Shown here in pieces: positions 22,280-33,718 of a stretch of DNA of 64,000 bases. Positions within the stretch are counted from its first letter, which is position 1. Each line of letters starts with the position of its first letter. Under the pieces are notes generated by a model. That model was not told the origin of the DNA. It saw only the letters and a list, made by a program, of their open reading frames with translations, and made no database searches. A program made the translations under genes and the position numbers. The stretch comes from Adiantum capillus-veneris (lineage: Eukaryota > Streptophyta > Polypodiopsida > Polypodiales > Pteridaceae). The DNA lies in NCBI GenBank assembly GCA_014529385.2, contig CM043969.1, positions 25,623,946 through 25,687,945 on the forward strand, read 5' to 3'.

Positions 22280-24377
22280 ATGAGCTACTTGACGCTGAGT
22301 TTGCAGACGACCCAGCCTTGTACTTGAATAGCCAGGAGGACAACCTTCACAGGTGTGAGCAGGCTCTAGAGACCTTCTGTTGTGCATCTGGCGCACTGAT
22401 CAACTGGAGAAAGACAGTGGTTTTCTTGGTTGGTAGTGCTCCTATGCTCGATTGGATGCCAGTGAGGGTTTCAGGTAGATTCCCCCAGGGACTGCAGTTC
22501 GGTATTTGGGCTGTCAGGTTGATTTGGACTTGTCTCCCGACCAACAGATTGCTCCCCTCCTCCTATCTATCAAGAGGAAGTTGTTATATTGGAGCTCCGC
22601 ACGACTTTCTCTGGCAGCTATGTGGTACATCACTTCTTGCTGGATCTTCTTGAGTTCTTGTATCAACCAGATAGAGAGGCTAATCGGGAACTTCCTTTGG
22701 TCAGGGCGTGACACTCGGATAGCCCGGGCCAAAGTGGCTTGGCAGGTCATCACTCTTCCTTGTTCTCAGGGAGGGCTTGGGATCATAGACCCAGCACAAC
22801 AGAGTAGAGCCCTTCTTGGAAAGTTCATTGTCAAAGGACTTCTTCCAAGTGAGGAGCCCTGGAGGAGTTCTTGCTTCACCGACTTCGTTCTACGGTGCCT
22901 TGGGCTGGAGGCCCTTGGCGACCTTCGACCAGATGGATCTTCACAGAGATGCACAGAGTTGGCTTGAGTAGGAGACTAGAGGACCGCTTCGCTATGAGTT
23001 TGCTCTAATCTTGGGAGCATCTACGACGAGGCCTGGAGCAGCGTCAGCCTACTTGCACAGAGGAGCGCTTGAGACAGCCCCTTATTTGGAACCCCATGGT
23101 TAGCACTCAGAGAGGCCACTTGGTTGGTAGTCGGCCTCATGTTTCTTGGGGCCCCATGGCAGCGGGTCCAGCACGCTCTTTGGGTGACTGGTTACAATTT
23201 TTAGGCTTGTCAGAGGAGTTGCAGGGCTTTCAGCTCTACAGGGCATGAGAGGGGTGCAGAGCATGTGCCAGGACATCTCAGAGGCAGTACCAGCTGAGTG
23301 GCTCACACCTCTCATGCCAGTAGCGCCCAGATGGATGGGAGCCTTCACGCGACTGGAGGTCCTCATCTCAGTTCGGGCTTGCTCAGAGATTATACCCTCC
23401 CTGTTCTTCGAGATACAGGGTGAGGGTCGCTTACACCGAGTTGCAGTAGAGGCCCCGCAGGTGGCAGAGTGCTGTTTTCAGAGGATCCGAGTGGTGGGCA
23501 TCTGTGGGAGGACTTGTGTCATCGATCCTGACAACCCAGCAGCTCTTGAGACTCGACACTGGAGATTGTGGGCTTGGGAGAGCAGTCCACTGGCACGAGT
23601 AAAGTGGGATCCTGGAGAGTGGCTTTGGAGGGACCCTTTCTCCTCTGTAGACCACCCAAGTGTCCCTTTCTTTCAGTACACTGTTCGACTGGGATGTCTT
23701 ATAGTGGCAGCACAGAGAGAGGCTTGACCTGCTACAACACCTCATTGGCAGGAGGAGGGTCTCACAGCTAAGTTCTTGGCAGCTTTTTGGGAGAAGTTGT
23801 GGGACTCCAGACAGCTGAGCCGAGTCACTTTGTTCCAATGGTTGGTCGCACACAGAGCTACAACAATTGGGAGTTGGCTTGTACATAGTGGTCTCTCGGC
23901 CGCATGTGCAGCTTGTGACCATCTTGTTAATGTCACTGCCTTTGGGACTGTCCTTTGGCACAATAGGTGTGGCTTTGTGTTCTTCGACTGATGCCTGCTC
24001 TTTCCACGGCTCAGCAGTACACTTAGGGGGCAGCTATTTGGTCCACTCTGACGGGCTCGGCACTTCAATTTGAGCTATCTTCCACCAACAGGATGATAGT
24101 GATGCAGGGGGGGCGACCTACACTCCAGCTTGCCACAGAGCTTACTCCACATGAGTGGTGCAGTGAGAGAGAGGAGTACTGGGAGCTCATCAGTGGCCTG
24201 ACACTCTGGTTCATCTGGCGGGCTCGCTGCTTCCGCATCTTTGAGGCTCGCCATGTACCACCAACAAAGACTGTTCGCGATCTTTGTCTAGAGCTGATCC
24301 ATGCTCTCACAGGATGGCTTGAGAGACTCCAGGGCAGCTCCGACCAGATGCGGGAGCACAAAGAGGTTTTTCTTTGA
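22280..24377 (+). pseudogene. LINE ORF2: second half of reverse transcriptase and C-terminal zinc region
   Basis: Continues ORF2 after the DNA transposon, now with frame changes (near 22279 and 22500 and later). The catalytic box appears as DAEFADDPALYL (FADD). Next come GALINWRKT, SIKRKLLYWSSARLSLAAMWY and ARAKVAWQVITLPCSQGGLGI, the usual plant L1 palm/thumb and post-RT blocks. Near the end VTLFQWLVAHRATTIGSWL resembles the zf-RVT region. The final stop is at 24375. Not functional. Confidence 0.87.
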
Positions 24378-24629
24378 CTCTGGCATCCTGGGCCTTTTTT
24401 CACCATGGTCCAGGGTGTACTTAGATGGCACTACCGTACACTGTGTGGCTTTTCCCTCCTCCTATTTCTTGATTTAGCCTCATTGTACATACGTTGTTTT
24501 TTCATTGGGAGAGTCTCCCCATCATGTTTGTTGTAGTCCTCTCTTGAAGAGGTGGTTGTAGCCCTATGGGCAATTTCATTAACTAATAGAAGGATCTTTT
24601 TCTTGAAAAATAAAAGTGTAAACAATAGG

Positions 24630-25024
24630 TGCTTGCTTCACATTTTTGTTTTAATGCATCATGCTTTGTTTGTGTCATAATGTTAATATAGGTAAAACAT
24701 GCAAGGGTTAATCTCTTATCTTAGCTTGTTGAGCTTCTTGTAAGGAGCTCAAGGACCACAATTCACTCCCATCGTCCTTAGGCTGGGCCTACAAGCTTGT
24801 ACTCCACGAGCTTTGGTTGATGTTGTTGTTGGTGAGACTTCTCATTGACAACTTATGGTGCATGACTAGCCAAATAAGTAGATCGAATCTTCCGAAGCAT
24901 GGACCTCTCCATGTAGATTTGGATAGTCATATGCAATGTTTGGGGGTAATCCCATGACCTACTTTAGCTACGAACCATCCATCCTCTCATGCCATGTAAT
25001 TGGGGAGAATTTGTAAAGCTTAAT
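24630..25024. other. no gene recognised
   Basis: Right flank of the LINE. No open frame or repeat that I can support. Confidence 0.5.
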
Positions 25025-26862
25025 GTTGTTAGGATTTTGATTTAGGCTCATTTGACCTTTGTTTCCACTACAAACATTGCTCACTTGACCTTTGTTTCCA
25101 CTTCAAACAATGCTAAATAGGCAATTTTGTCCTTTTGTGCAAACATTTTGACAATGCAAATTTTGAATACTTGCCTTTATTAATCTAGTTTTTTGGCCCA
25201 CAATGCACAGTGTTGTGTATGATCATGTCTACAAGCTCATTTGGATTGTTTAGAGACTCATTAGTCATGGCTAATAACAGTGCTTTATCTACAAGTGAGT
25301 GTAGTGTTAGCAAAAAACAAACTCATTTAACTATAAAGACATAAAAAGTGAAAGCTTGCAACTAGAAAGTACAAAAGGGAGATAAAATCAACTCAAATAC
25401 ACTGGAATATACAAATGGTCCATCTGTGGACACATTAAAAGGAGGCATTATGTGGAACTAAACATTGTCTACCTCCAATTCAGGTATTGTGTAACAATCC
25501 CATGGCCACATCATCTGTGCCATTTCACTTTAAGCTTAACCTCCTTAACTCCATTACTATCATTCAATAGCCTCTCAATGTTGGGATCAACAAGAGAGCT
25601 ATTCATAATGCAAATAACACATAATCTCATTGAAAAATCCCAAAGTGTGTACACCAAGCTCCTTATTTAGTTCTAGTGTTTATATCATTTTTTAAGGTCC
25701 TTGATGAAGAACAGGGCCGAAAATGAAAAGAAAAAAAGACAGACATGCCAAAATGAGAGAGGTAAAAGAAGAAGTGGAAGAACTCTAAAAAGGAAACCAA
25801 GAATGTAGAGCTTCAAAGGAGGAGCATAGGAGGTGGCTTAAAGCCAAACCGTTGCTTGTTGATCTACAAGTCGAAGATTAAAATAGACCCGACTGCTAGC
25901 CACAATTATGGTACCTGCTGAAGTGGAAGCCTTGGAGAGTGTCATTTTAGACGGTGAGATGATGTTGGACGGCAAAGGCAATGGGGAAGGCAAAAATTCC
26001 GACCGAAAGGAGGCGTCTTGCACACAACTACAAAATGGCACTAAAAATATTTTTAGGCAACATGTTTTCAATGAGCCTTAGCTCCCAATCCGTTCTGTAT
26101 TTGCCCGAAGTCATCTCGCATCAATTTGTTCATCTCATAGTGCTCTTTGACCTTTGGATAATGCCAAAAAGTCATATCCTCATTGGATTCTCCTGAATTC
26201 AGCCCGCAAGTTGGCAATTTTTACAAAAACGATGTAAAACAAAAATTCCTTACGTTTTTCCTTAATTTACAAGCTTCAAAGACCATCAAAAACATGAAAT
26301 CTGTAAATACACAAAGTACCAATCTTTTTTCTTTTGTTAAGCAATTTTTTATTATGGTTGAGAATGTCTCTAAATGTGTTATGGACACCCTCCATTCAAA
26401 TCGAAGAAGGGAATAAATGTCTCATGAATTTAACTCATTTTTGGTTAGTCGTGAATTGTTCCTTTTGGCTTGAGGCTGTCCTGTCTGCTACTTATGTATG
26501 AGCAATAGGTGACCTTTCAAATCCTTGCAATCTATGACTCCATATGAAGCATGGCACGATAAGAAGCCATCTATTGACGTTTTTTCTTGTTTAGCTTATG
26601 CTTTGGGGCCACAAAAGCAGCACAAAAAATTGGATGATAAGGCTGTCAAATGCATTTTTATTGGTTACAGTTTTGAAAGCAAAGGTTAGAGGTTCCGCAA
26701 ACAAAATGTATCTTGGTTTCACGAGATATTGTATCTTGTGGAAGATTCTGTTCAGCCTTTGTTATCATGTACTAGAGATAATAGTGTAAGCTTATATGAC
26801 ATTTAAGACACTTTGTTGCCTCTCTTTAATGGTGAAAACTTGAATGTAAGTTCCAACATAGT
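25025..26862 (+). mobile_element. decayed relic of the copia-1 family
   Basis: Two parts match the copia-1 element at 36143-40970 by eye. 25028-25160 matches its leader (36515-36625; shared GATTTAGGCTCATTT and GGCAATTTTGTC-type blocks). 26335-26862 matches the integrase and post-integrase region (38600-39220; blocks GAGAATGTCTC, ATGTCTCATGAAT, CTCCATATGAAGCATGGCA, GTGGAAGATTCTGTTCAGCC). The sequence between them (25170-26330) is unrecognisable, and about 120 bp of integrase is deleted near 26455. Its right end is cut by the gypsy-1 LTR at 26863. Confidence 0.75.
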
Positions 26863-27176
26863 TGTTAACCCTCACGGCTCACGGACACCCTACCACCTAC
26901 GACAGACATCGTATTATGTATTTAGTAGAGTCAGAAACCGGTCTTGTCGGTCCAATAGAAAAAGGGTAGAGTCATTGCCGATGAGAGGCACACTCTAACT
27001 GGAACATTCAAGGGTTAGTTGGCTAAGCATGGGCGCCCAAGTGTGAATGGGGCGAGCTCATATAAAAGTCACCTAAACCTAAAAATCATTCATTTTTTCA
27101 TTTGTGCAATTGAAGAGTGCTCTTGCTCCATCTCCATCTTCTTTTTCTTCATCTTCTTGTGTGTGTGTATATATGC

Positions 27177-27218
<42 letters not shown>

Positions 27219-27452
27219 GAGCATTGCGACGACGGCACGGAGGCGGCGAGGCGGTTGAGCGCGGCACGACGGTAGCTCCTTCTTCTTTGCGGCGAGGAAT
27301 CCTCCACGAAGGCGAGCATAGGGCGGTGAGTGACACACCCTTGCTCTCTTGAGCTTGCTAGATTAGTCTAGTTGTGTGCTTGGATCCATTTGTGGCTCGC
27401 ACACGGTGTATCGGCAAGTCCCTTGCATTGACACGTGCGACAAATGCGCACA
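26863..27452 (+). repeat. 5' LTR of gypsy-1 right copy (590 bp)
   Basis: Begins TGTTAACCCTCACGG, ends GCGCACA. It has TATAAAAG at about 27061 and a GA tract (27178-27216) downstream of it. It aligns with the reverse complement of 5561-6245. Confidence 0.88.
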
Positions 27453-27456
27453 TTTT

Positions 27457-27474
27457 TGGCGCCGTTGCCGAGGA
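27457..27474 (+). other. primer-binding site of gypsy-1 right copy
   Basis: TGGCGCCGTTGCCGAGGA, one base different from the left copy. Asp-tRNA type. Confidence 0.88.
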
Positions 27475-28212
27475 ATGTCCTGCATTAAGCTCGAGTAGCA
27501 CTCTAGGCTACTTTGTGGTGCATTTTGAAATGTAGGAAAGGTAGAGAAGGAAGGTGTGTGTGTTGAGAAGGAGTTTATTTTGCTGTTGTGTATTGTTTTG
27601 TTAATAAGGTATTGAAAGGTACTCTGTTTTTTCAGTTCATAAGGTGTTTTCTCTGTGATTAGGTGTTAGGATTAAGGTAGTAGATCCATAATGTTAGTTC
27701 TGTGTAAAGTACAGTAAGTAGTTCTGTTAGCTAATGAGTTGTTGTAGTAGTGTGTTAGTGTGTAACAGTAGCTCTATTAGTTGTAAGTAGGTAGGTTAGA
27801 GGTGTGTGTGGTCACGTGCACAGCATGACCGCGGTGACTTTAAATATATATATATATATATATATATTCAAATTTTAAAGGTAGGACTGGGATCGGGAAT
27901 ATCCCCCAGACCCAAGCCCAAGCCCACGCTCAGGCTCAGACCTTAGTCTCCCTTTAAAATTACATACTTTAGCCTCACGCGTAGGTAAAAATCAACCTTT
28001 TTGAGAGCCAACGGAGCTTCGCGTAATAGAACGTTGTGCTATAAAGCATACCATGATCCCCTAAGCGATATGCTTGTTTTGAGCTATCCCACGCTCTAAT
28101 CCAAAAACCGATCATTAAAAAACATCAAAAAATGAATGAAAACGGACGCTTAAAAAAGTAAGCGGTTAACCTTCGAGGTTATTCACCGACGCTTGTAGGG
28201 TACCAAAGGCAC
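27475..28212 (+). other. gypsy-1 leader, with (TA)n
   Basis: Non-coding leader. It contains a (TA) tract at 27845-27868 and, just after it, CCCAAGCCCA-type repeats that are the reverse complement of the GGGCTTGGGC words in the left copy. Confidence 0.7.
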
Positions 28213-29332
28213 ATGCATCTGCGCTCTGGTCGTGTGCTAGAGGCCGAGCAACTAGAGAGCATTTTGACTTACGCGAGTTCTCAATATCCACCTACCTTAG
28301 GTTCCGGGCCCTCGACGGGGACCCAAGGTAGTACAAACCAAGCCAAAAATAGCGGCTAGTGACTCTTCCTCTGACTACGAAGTCATGGAGGGTTTCCGAA
28401 TGCCTAATCCCGATAGTTTAAGCCAGATGTGCATACCATGGGTCCACGGTCCGCCGGGCTGAGCATGCTTAGCTGCTTGAAGGAAACCTTTAGTGGAGCC
28501 ACTCGGTCCAAACATGGAGCTAACGATGTAAATGAGGGGGGTGGGGAAGTAAATTCACCATTCATGACCAACGTAGACCCTATTCTCTTAGAGAGTGTGC
28601 ACGTGAATACTCCATTCACTGCACCCCTTGACTCTTCAGAGCTATTTCCCTCCGAGGTTATATTACCTGATGGTAGAAGCCTTGCCGAAGTGCAAGAGGT
28701 TGAGCGATATATCATTGCTGCTAGGGAAAAGGAAATTGAGAGCTTACGCAAGGCGAAGCAACGAAAAGAGTTAAAAGCGAAAGCTCCTATGTCAATATCC
28801 TTGTTAGGAGAGCAATCGAGTGCTCCTGACTTAGCAACCACTAAGGGTCAACCCATAGAGAGCCACATTGCATCTAGTTTAAAGGACACCCTAGCACCTT
28901 AAGCCTAGATAGAGCGTTCCTAAATGAGAACTGGGAGTACGAACTACAAAGGGAAACTTTAACCAACCTATACACAGGTCACACCTATCACGTGGGTTGG
29001 TTAGATGTCCTACAGTCCACAATGGGTGCTACTAGTGTGGAGGATCAACAACAAAGAGTTTGTGAGGTCATCCATATGGTTATAGAGCTAGAGAGATAGA
29101 ACAAGGGGATCCACATGCCTTCAACGGGTCTCGTGCGATTCTTGGATACAGGAAAGGCTAAACAACCAACCTTATAGAAAATGGAGACTCCCTCGGTAAG
29201 TCCGATGGATCCCCCATATGTTGTTTTGCCAGGGGTCTCAGTGCAATCTAAGCCCACCAGTGATAGCTTTACTTTTCCAAGTCTAGCTCATCTTTCTCTT
29301 GATGACGCCATAGCTACCATGCCTACCAGGGA
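28213..29332 (+). pseudogene. gypsy-1 Gag N-terminal region
   Basis: Starts at the ATG at 28213 with MHLRSGRVLE and then runs through several frames. The best open part (28429-28902) has LLESVHVNTPFTAPLD and LPDGRSLAEVQEVERYIIAA, parallel to the left copy at 3657-4553. Further on, TGHTYHVGWLDVLQST (about 28977-29025) also matches. The remainder to 29332 is broken. The N-terminal extension before the capsid domain is long, as in Athila-type elements. Confidence 0.75.
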
Positions 29333-29734
29333 ATGATGGGCATGCCAAACACGCCATGGACCTCATTTGTTAGTAAAGCACTACTACATGGTAGCTCAAT
29401 GCCTGCAACAGTACCTACAAGTGTGTACCAATCGTATATACCTATAGGTCCTCGTACTCATGTAGTCCCTACCCCTCTCATTGTTTCAACTACCTATGCT
29501 CCACAACCACAACACCCAAGCTCTTATTTCCATGGGACCATACCGGCTAGCATTAGCATGTCACATCCGACGTCTGCTATGCCTAGGGCCACACATATGA
29601 ACTTTGGACCGCCACATGGCACAACACCGTACCAAACATGGAATCCAAGGGCTTCCTATGCACCAAGCCCAATGCCAATACCTACTCCACATGTAGTCTT
29701 TGGAGCACTCCACCCACGATTCCTGCTCACTTAG
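29333..29734 (+). pseudogene. gypsy-1 Gag proline-rich segment
   Basis: About 130 codons rich in Pro, Ser, Thr and His, with repeated TP/HP dipeptides, between the N-terminal region and the capsid domain. It looks like a flexible linker of Gag and is out of frame with what follows. Confidence 0.5.
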
Positions 29735-30429
29735 GTGACTTGGCAACATTTGCTCAAGCTATCGGTCGATCTATTGCTGAGAATATGCGTAATACGCCTG
29801 ATAGAGAATCTAGAAGTAAGACAATACAAATAGCCAAGCTCACAAAAAAATTTAGTGGAGACGGGGATGTGAGAAAGCATATCGAAGTGTTTGAACAAAT
29901 ATGCGATTCTCTAGGAGAACACAATGACCTGCATAAGAGTAATGCTTTAAGCCTAACCTTAAGTGGAAAGGCTAGGGATTGGCATAGAACCCTAAGGGTG
30001 GAAGAAAAAATGATTTACCCTACTCTTAGGAGACTATTCTTAAAAGAATACATACGAGAGGGAGTGCTTTGGGGTGTAGCCTCTCAGCTCCAGAAAGCCC
30101 AACGAGAGGAAGGAGAGTCGGTGAGAGACTTAATTAGTCAATTGAAGCATTTGAATTCTTGTTGTAATCCAAATGAGCGCTTCAATAATAATAAATTGCT
30201 TGATAGATTCATTAGGGGATTACGACATGAGGATATCTACAATGGCCTAGTCATTAGAGGTATCACCCCTTGGGAAGCAGTCACCACCAATGCGATCCAA
30301 TTGGAGGATAATTTAATGATTCAAGGAGAAAGAGTGTCTGTTGAGCCTAAATCTATTAGCTCGCAAGCATCAGGGTATCAGCTAATGACCCTAAAGCCTA
30401 TTGCTAAGGAGCAAAGATATCTGAGATGA
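29638..30429 (+). CDS. gypsy-1 Gag capsid domain
   Basis: 263 codons with the retrotransposon gag capsid fold. IQIAKLTKKFSGDGDVRKHI is followed by FEQICDSLGEHNDLHKSNAL, LTLSGKARDWHRTL, LRRLFLKEYIREG, and LLDRFIRGLRHEDIYNGLV. This protein would form the particle shell. The first codons overlap the proline-rich segment in another frame, so the true start is upstream and a frameshift separates them. The end at 30427 overlaps the next frame by 4 bases. Confidence 0.85.
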   Translation: MESKGFLCTKPNANTYSTCSLWSTPPTIPAHLGDLATFAQAIGRSIAENMRNTPDRESRSKTIQIAKLTKKFSGDGDVRKHIEVFEQICDSLGEHNDLHKSNALSLTLSGKARDWHRTLRVEEKMIYPTLRRLFLKEYIREGVLWGVASQLQKAQREEGESVRDLISQLKHLNSCCNPNERFNNNKLLDRFIRGLRHEDIYNGLVIRGITPWEAVTTNAIQLEDNLMIQGERVSVEPKSISSQASGYQLMTLKPIAKEQRYLR

Positions 30430-32057
30430 CTTTAGCAGATCTCACCAAGGCCATTCAAGAGAGTCTTAGAGACAATTGTGCTCCGCAAAGCAATCATATG
30501 TATCCAAGAAGGGAGCAACAATGGTGCTCAGTATGCTATGGACCGCATAGTACCAGTGAATGCCCTACTTTATTCAATGGGAATTGTAATGCCTGTGGAA
30601 GGTATGGTCATCAAGCTAAGGATTGCATAGTATTTAAGCGCGTGATGGCCAATAGACCAACCTTAGCATGGACATACACACCTCGAGTGTCTGTATTGAT
30701 GCCGACCCCACCTCTTGAACAAACGTCACAACACATGGTCCCTAGGGCCCCGAATGTTGTTCAAAAAACACCCTTACCACCTCCAGTACTGGGACCGCAA
30801 CCACCACATCCGAGAATCACTTATGTGAATCAAGTGGGTTGTGAGTCATCTATTGCTTGTTTGGAAGGCTTTGAGGAAGATATAGGCCCTAATATTGCCT
30901 ATGGGATGGATGCGCTCGAAGAAAGTCCACAATACTACATGGAGGACTATTAAAGACAAGTCAAACCTGTCTATCAAGTAGCTGCTCTCGCTGCAAGAGG
31001 CCAAAATATCAATTACACTGCAAAGAGACCACCTCTTCAATTCTATGAGTGTGGAGGTCCACATCATGTGGTCGAGTGTCCTATTAGGCTACAAAAGAAC
31101 ACCACACTAATGCAAACCAATCAAGTGAGCACATCTACAATGTCGATATTCATGTGTAATCGATGTGGCATAGATCATTTGATTGCCCAATGTCCGAATA
31201 ATCCAAATGCGCCGAAGATCACGCCGTTAAACTTGATTGAGGTTACGAAGGAGCCATCACAAAGTACACCTGTGGTACCAGTAAACGTACTCACACAATC
31301 GATGCTCCAAAAACAAAATTATATTCTTGAGGAAAGAGACACGGCATCAATTGCCCGATCTCAGAAAAAGAAGAAAACACGAAGGAAGAGATCGCAAAAA
31401 GCAGCGAAGTTAGACCCTAGTTCAAAGACCAACATAGGGACTGTTGACGACCCTGTATATATGAACAACGTTGAAGAGGATTCTGATTTAGGAGAAACCA
31501 TGGAGACCAAAACGACCACTAGGAAAGAAACCAACAAGGAAGATCATCATGAACCACAATGGCCAGGATCCAAGAAGAAGATAGGAACTTATCCAAACCC
31601 TACAGAGGAGATCGAGCGAGTCAAGCAATTAAGGAGTTTGGTAGAAGATACGCAAAGGGATCTAGAACCAGCACCTAGGCAGATCCAGATTACAGACACC
31701 GTGTTCCCTACGCAACAACAACCTCACCAAGTCCATAGACCCTTAGCCATACCTAGTGTCATCCAAGAAGAAAGTGACTTAAAGTCATGGGAAAGTGGGC
31801 GTACTCACTTCTTGATGGAAAGAATGTTTACAGAGGGACTACCTGATCCTATCGAAGAAATGGAGATCCAATCTTCCCCACGTCAAGGGATTGAAGCCCA
31901 AAAGGTGTCGTTAAACATTGCCAAATTGATGGATTTCATGTCTTCAGAAGTTAGAATCACCATCATGTCCAAACTATATAAAGACCCTGAGCTAGTCTCA
32001 GCTATTCGAGCCTTCCTCAATGGAGAACTAAAGTTTGGGCTACCACAATTTGCATAG
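30426..32057 (+). pseudogene. gypsy-1 nucleocapsid with four zinc knuckles and linker
   Basis: One frame with a single TAA at 30951. Four CCHC-type knuckles are visible: CSVCYGPHSTSEC, CNACGRYGHQAKDC (about 30528-30635), FYECGGPHHVVEC (about 31040-31080, first Cys replaced by Tyr) and CNRCGIDHLIAQC (about 31155-31195). A highly charged Lys/Arg then Glu-rich linker follows (31330-31700), and a helical region ends at LNGELKFGLPQFA. The knuckles would bind genomic RNA. It ends at a TAG at 32055, before the protease. Confidence 0.8.
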
Positions 32058-32220
32058 ATGGATGGAGCTGGGGAGATGCCAATAGAGGAGGAACACTTAG
32101 ATCCCAACCTAGATGAGAACCTTGTGGTAGAAATACCCATTAACAAGTTGGGACAATACTTTGAGGGTGATGAATCCAATGCGACCATACCAATCACTAC
32201 TAAGGGATTAACTGTGAAGG

Positions 32221-32709
32221 GGAATCCTTGATGGTGGCGCTGGGGTTAGCATTGTGACTAAAAATTGCTGGGAAACTATGGGAAGACCTCACCTTGCAAC
32301 CACAACCATAGTAGTGAATATGGCCAATGGGTCTATTGTTAAAACTATTGGGATGCTAGAAGATCTCAAGATCAAGGTCTTTGGACATAAAATAAGAATT
32401 ACCTTCATTGTTATGGATTTCTCCAAGCACACTATGGCATCTGAGATGATCTTAGGACGTCCTTTCATGAGGGAAGCAAAAATGGTGCATGATTGGTCTA
32501 AAAACCATGTCTACTTGCAGTTCCAAGATTCTATCATTCGAGTGGATCTTGTAACTAGTCGAGCACATCCTCTAGGAAACAGGTTTATAATTGATCATAG
32601 ATCTGACACCACAGTTCACTCGGCCCCATTGCAGTATTGTTACATGTGTAAAGCGGACACTGATGTTGGGGAAGATTCTCCTTATATACGGATGTACTAC
32701 CTGGGATGA
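32221..32709 (+). pseudogene. gypsy-1 aspartic protease
   Basis: Retropepsin-like domain. The active-site region reads GILDGGAGVSIVT, so the usual D-S/T-G-A has become D-G-G-A. Later blocks include KIRITFIVMDFS and MILGRPFMREAKMVHDW (the ILGRPF motif typical of gypsy proteases). The glycine in place of Ser/Thr makes activity doubtful. Confidence 0.75.
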
Positions 32710-33202
32710 CTGAGTCGGACAATGTGGATTGGGTCCACCTAGCAGCAACCATAGACACTTGGGGAAATAGGGGGACGACCTGGGTAACACCTAAGGGGGA
32801 TGAAATGCCACCACTCGTACCCTTAAATATGCTAGAAGCAATGCATATAGCTTCTGACAAGACTCAACCTAATATAATGAAGAAACATACAAGTGGGTCC
32901 CTAAAGCTTCTTTAGCGACCATAGCTAGTGCTAAAAAACAAAAGCCTTGTAAGAAACGTCCCACTCGCTGTCATAAAATCTAATATTTGACCAACCCAAA
33001 TGATTTTCTCATATCAAACTGATCACTTAATGTGGGAGAATAAACGGGAACAAGGGTTAAGATATAGATGTGCTTATAGATCTATTTCAGCACGGGGCCA
33101 ATGGTAAAGGGACCCAAATGAAAAAAGGTCTATGAAAGAGCAAGGTTAACCAATGGAGAAAAAGACCTTAGGGTTGACTTTATTAAAGCCTCCAAAAGTA
33201 AG
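32710..33202 (+). other. gypsy-1 sequence after the protease, decayed
   Basis: A short open piece (32706-32915) and then many stops. Expected to be the spacer before reverse transcriptase. No domain recognised. Confidence 0.45.
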
Positions 33203-33659
33203 TGTTAGAAGCCTTAAGACATAGTCTTGAAATTTTTACTCTTTAGTCACTAAGGTCCAAGCAGGCAAGGGGGCAGCTTGCTTAAGCTAGGGCTGTGCTT
33301 AAGCAGGGGGCCTGCCTACTTACCAAGTTCAAAGTACTTGCTTCTAATGAGGGGGAGAGCCCTAAAAAGGAGGGAGGTGGATAGTATGTGAGCACCTCAC
33401 CAATGACCCATAATCTCATGGGAGGAAAGGGGCCACATGTCAAGTGTAGAGACACACTGCTCAAGCAAGTAGGGCCTGTGCTTAAGCAGGGACAATGCTT
33501 AAGTAAGGGGGGTGCTAGCTTAGCCTCACAAGGGGAAAGAAGGACACTTGTCAAGAGGCTACACACCTTGCCCCAAAGGGAGCCAAGCTCTCATTGGCTA
33601 GAGGGCTAAATAGCCCAATGAGCGTCAAAGGAAGCCTAGGAAAGGGGGTCGACCTAGCT

Positions 33660-33718
<59 letters not shown>

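Larger units (their letters stand above)
17977..24612 (+). mobile_element. full-length L1-type LINE, with 17-bp target duplication
   Basis: Bounded by the perfect direct repeat AAAGTGTAAACAATAGG (17960-17976 and 24613-24629). It has a C-rich 5' region, ORF1 with a CCHC knuckle, ORF2 with an AP-type endonuclease, reverse transcriptase and C-terminal zinc region, and a short A-rich 3' end (TTGAAAAATAA). Without the 773-bp DNA transposon and its 8-bp duplication it is about 5.86 kb, the size expected of a complete plant L1. Both ORFs are broken by stops. The intact ends show it arrived by target-primed reverse transcription as a full-length copy. Confidence 0.92.
26863..33202 (+). mobile_element. 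Ty3/gypsy element, 5' part (gypsy-1, right copy)
   Basis: LTR, Asp-tRNA primer site, leader, long Gag with several zinc knuckles, and protease. It is then interrupted by the LTR of gypsy-2 at 33203. Reverse transcriptase, integrase and the 3' LTR are not seen and should lie beyond the right edge. Same family as 3657-6245 but in the opposite orientation. Confidence 0.87.

Noticed and set aside
25690-25745. Weak similarity to copia-1 around 39300-39345
   Set aside because: Only a short A-rich match; too little to claim as part of the relic alignment.
27845-27868. (TA)n tract as a promoter
   Set aside because: It lies in the gypsy-1 leader downstream of the primer site; simple repeat only.
33240-33560. 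Recurring GCTTAAGCA words as a possible tandem or CRISPR-like array
   Set aside because: Spacing is irregular and the words are imperfect palindromes inside an LTR; no array structure.
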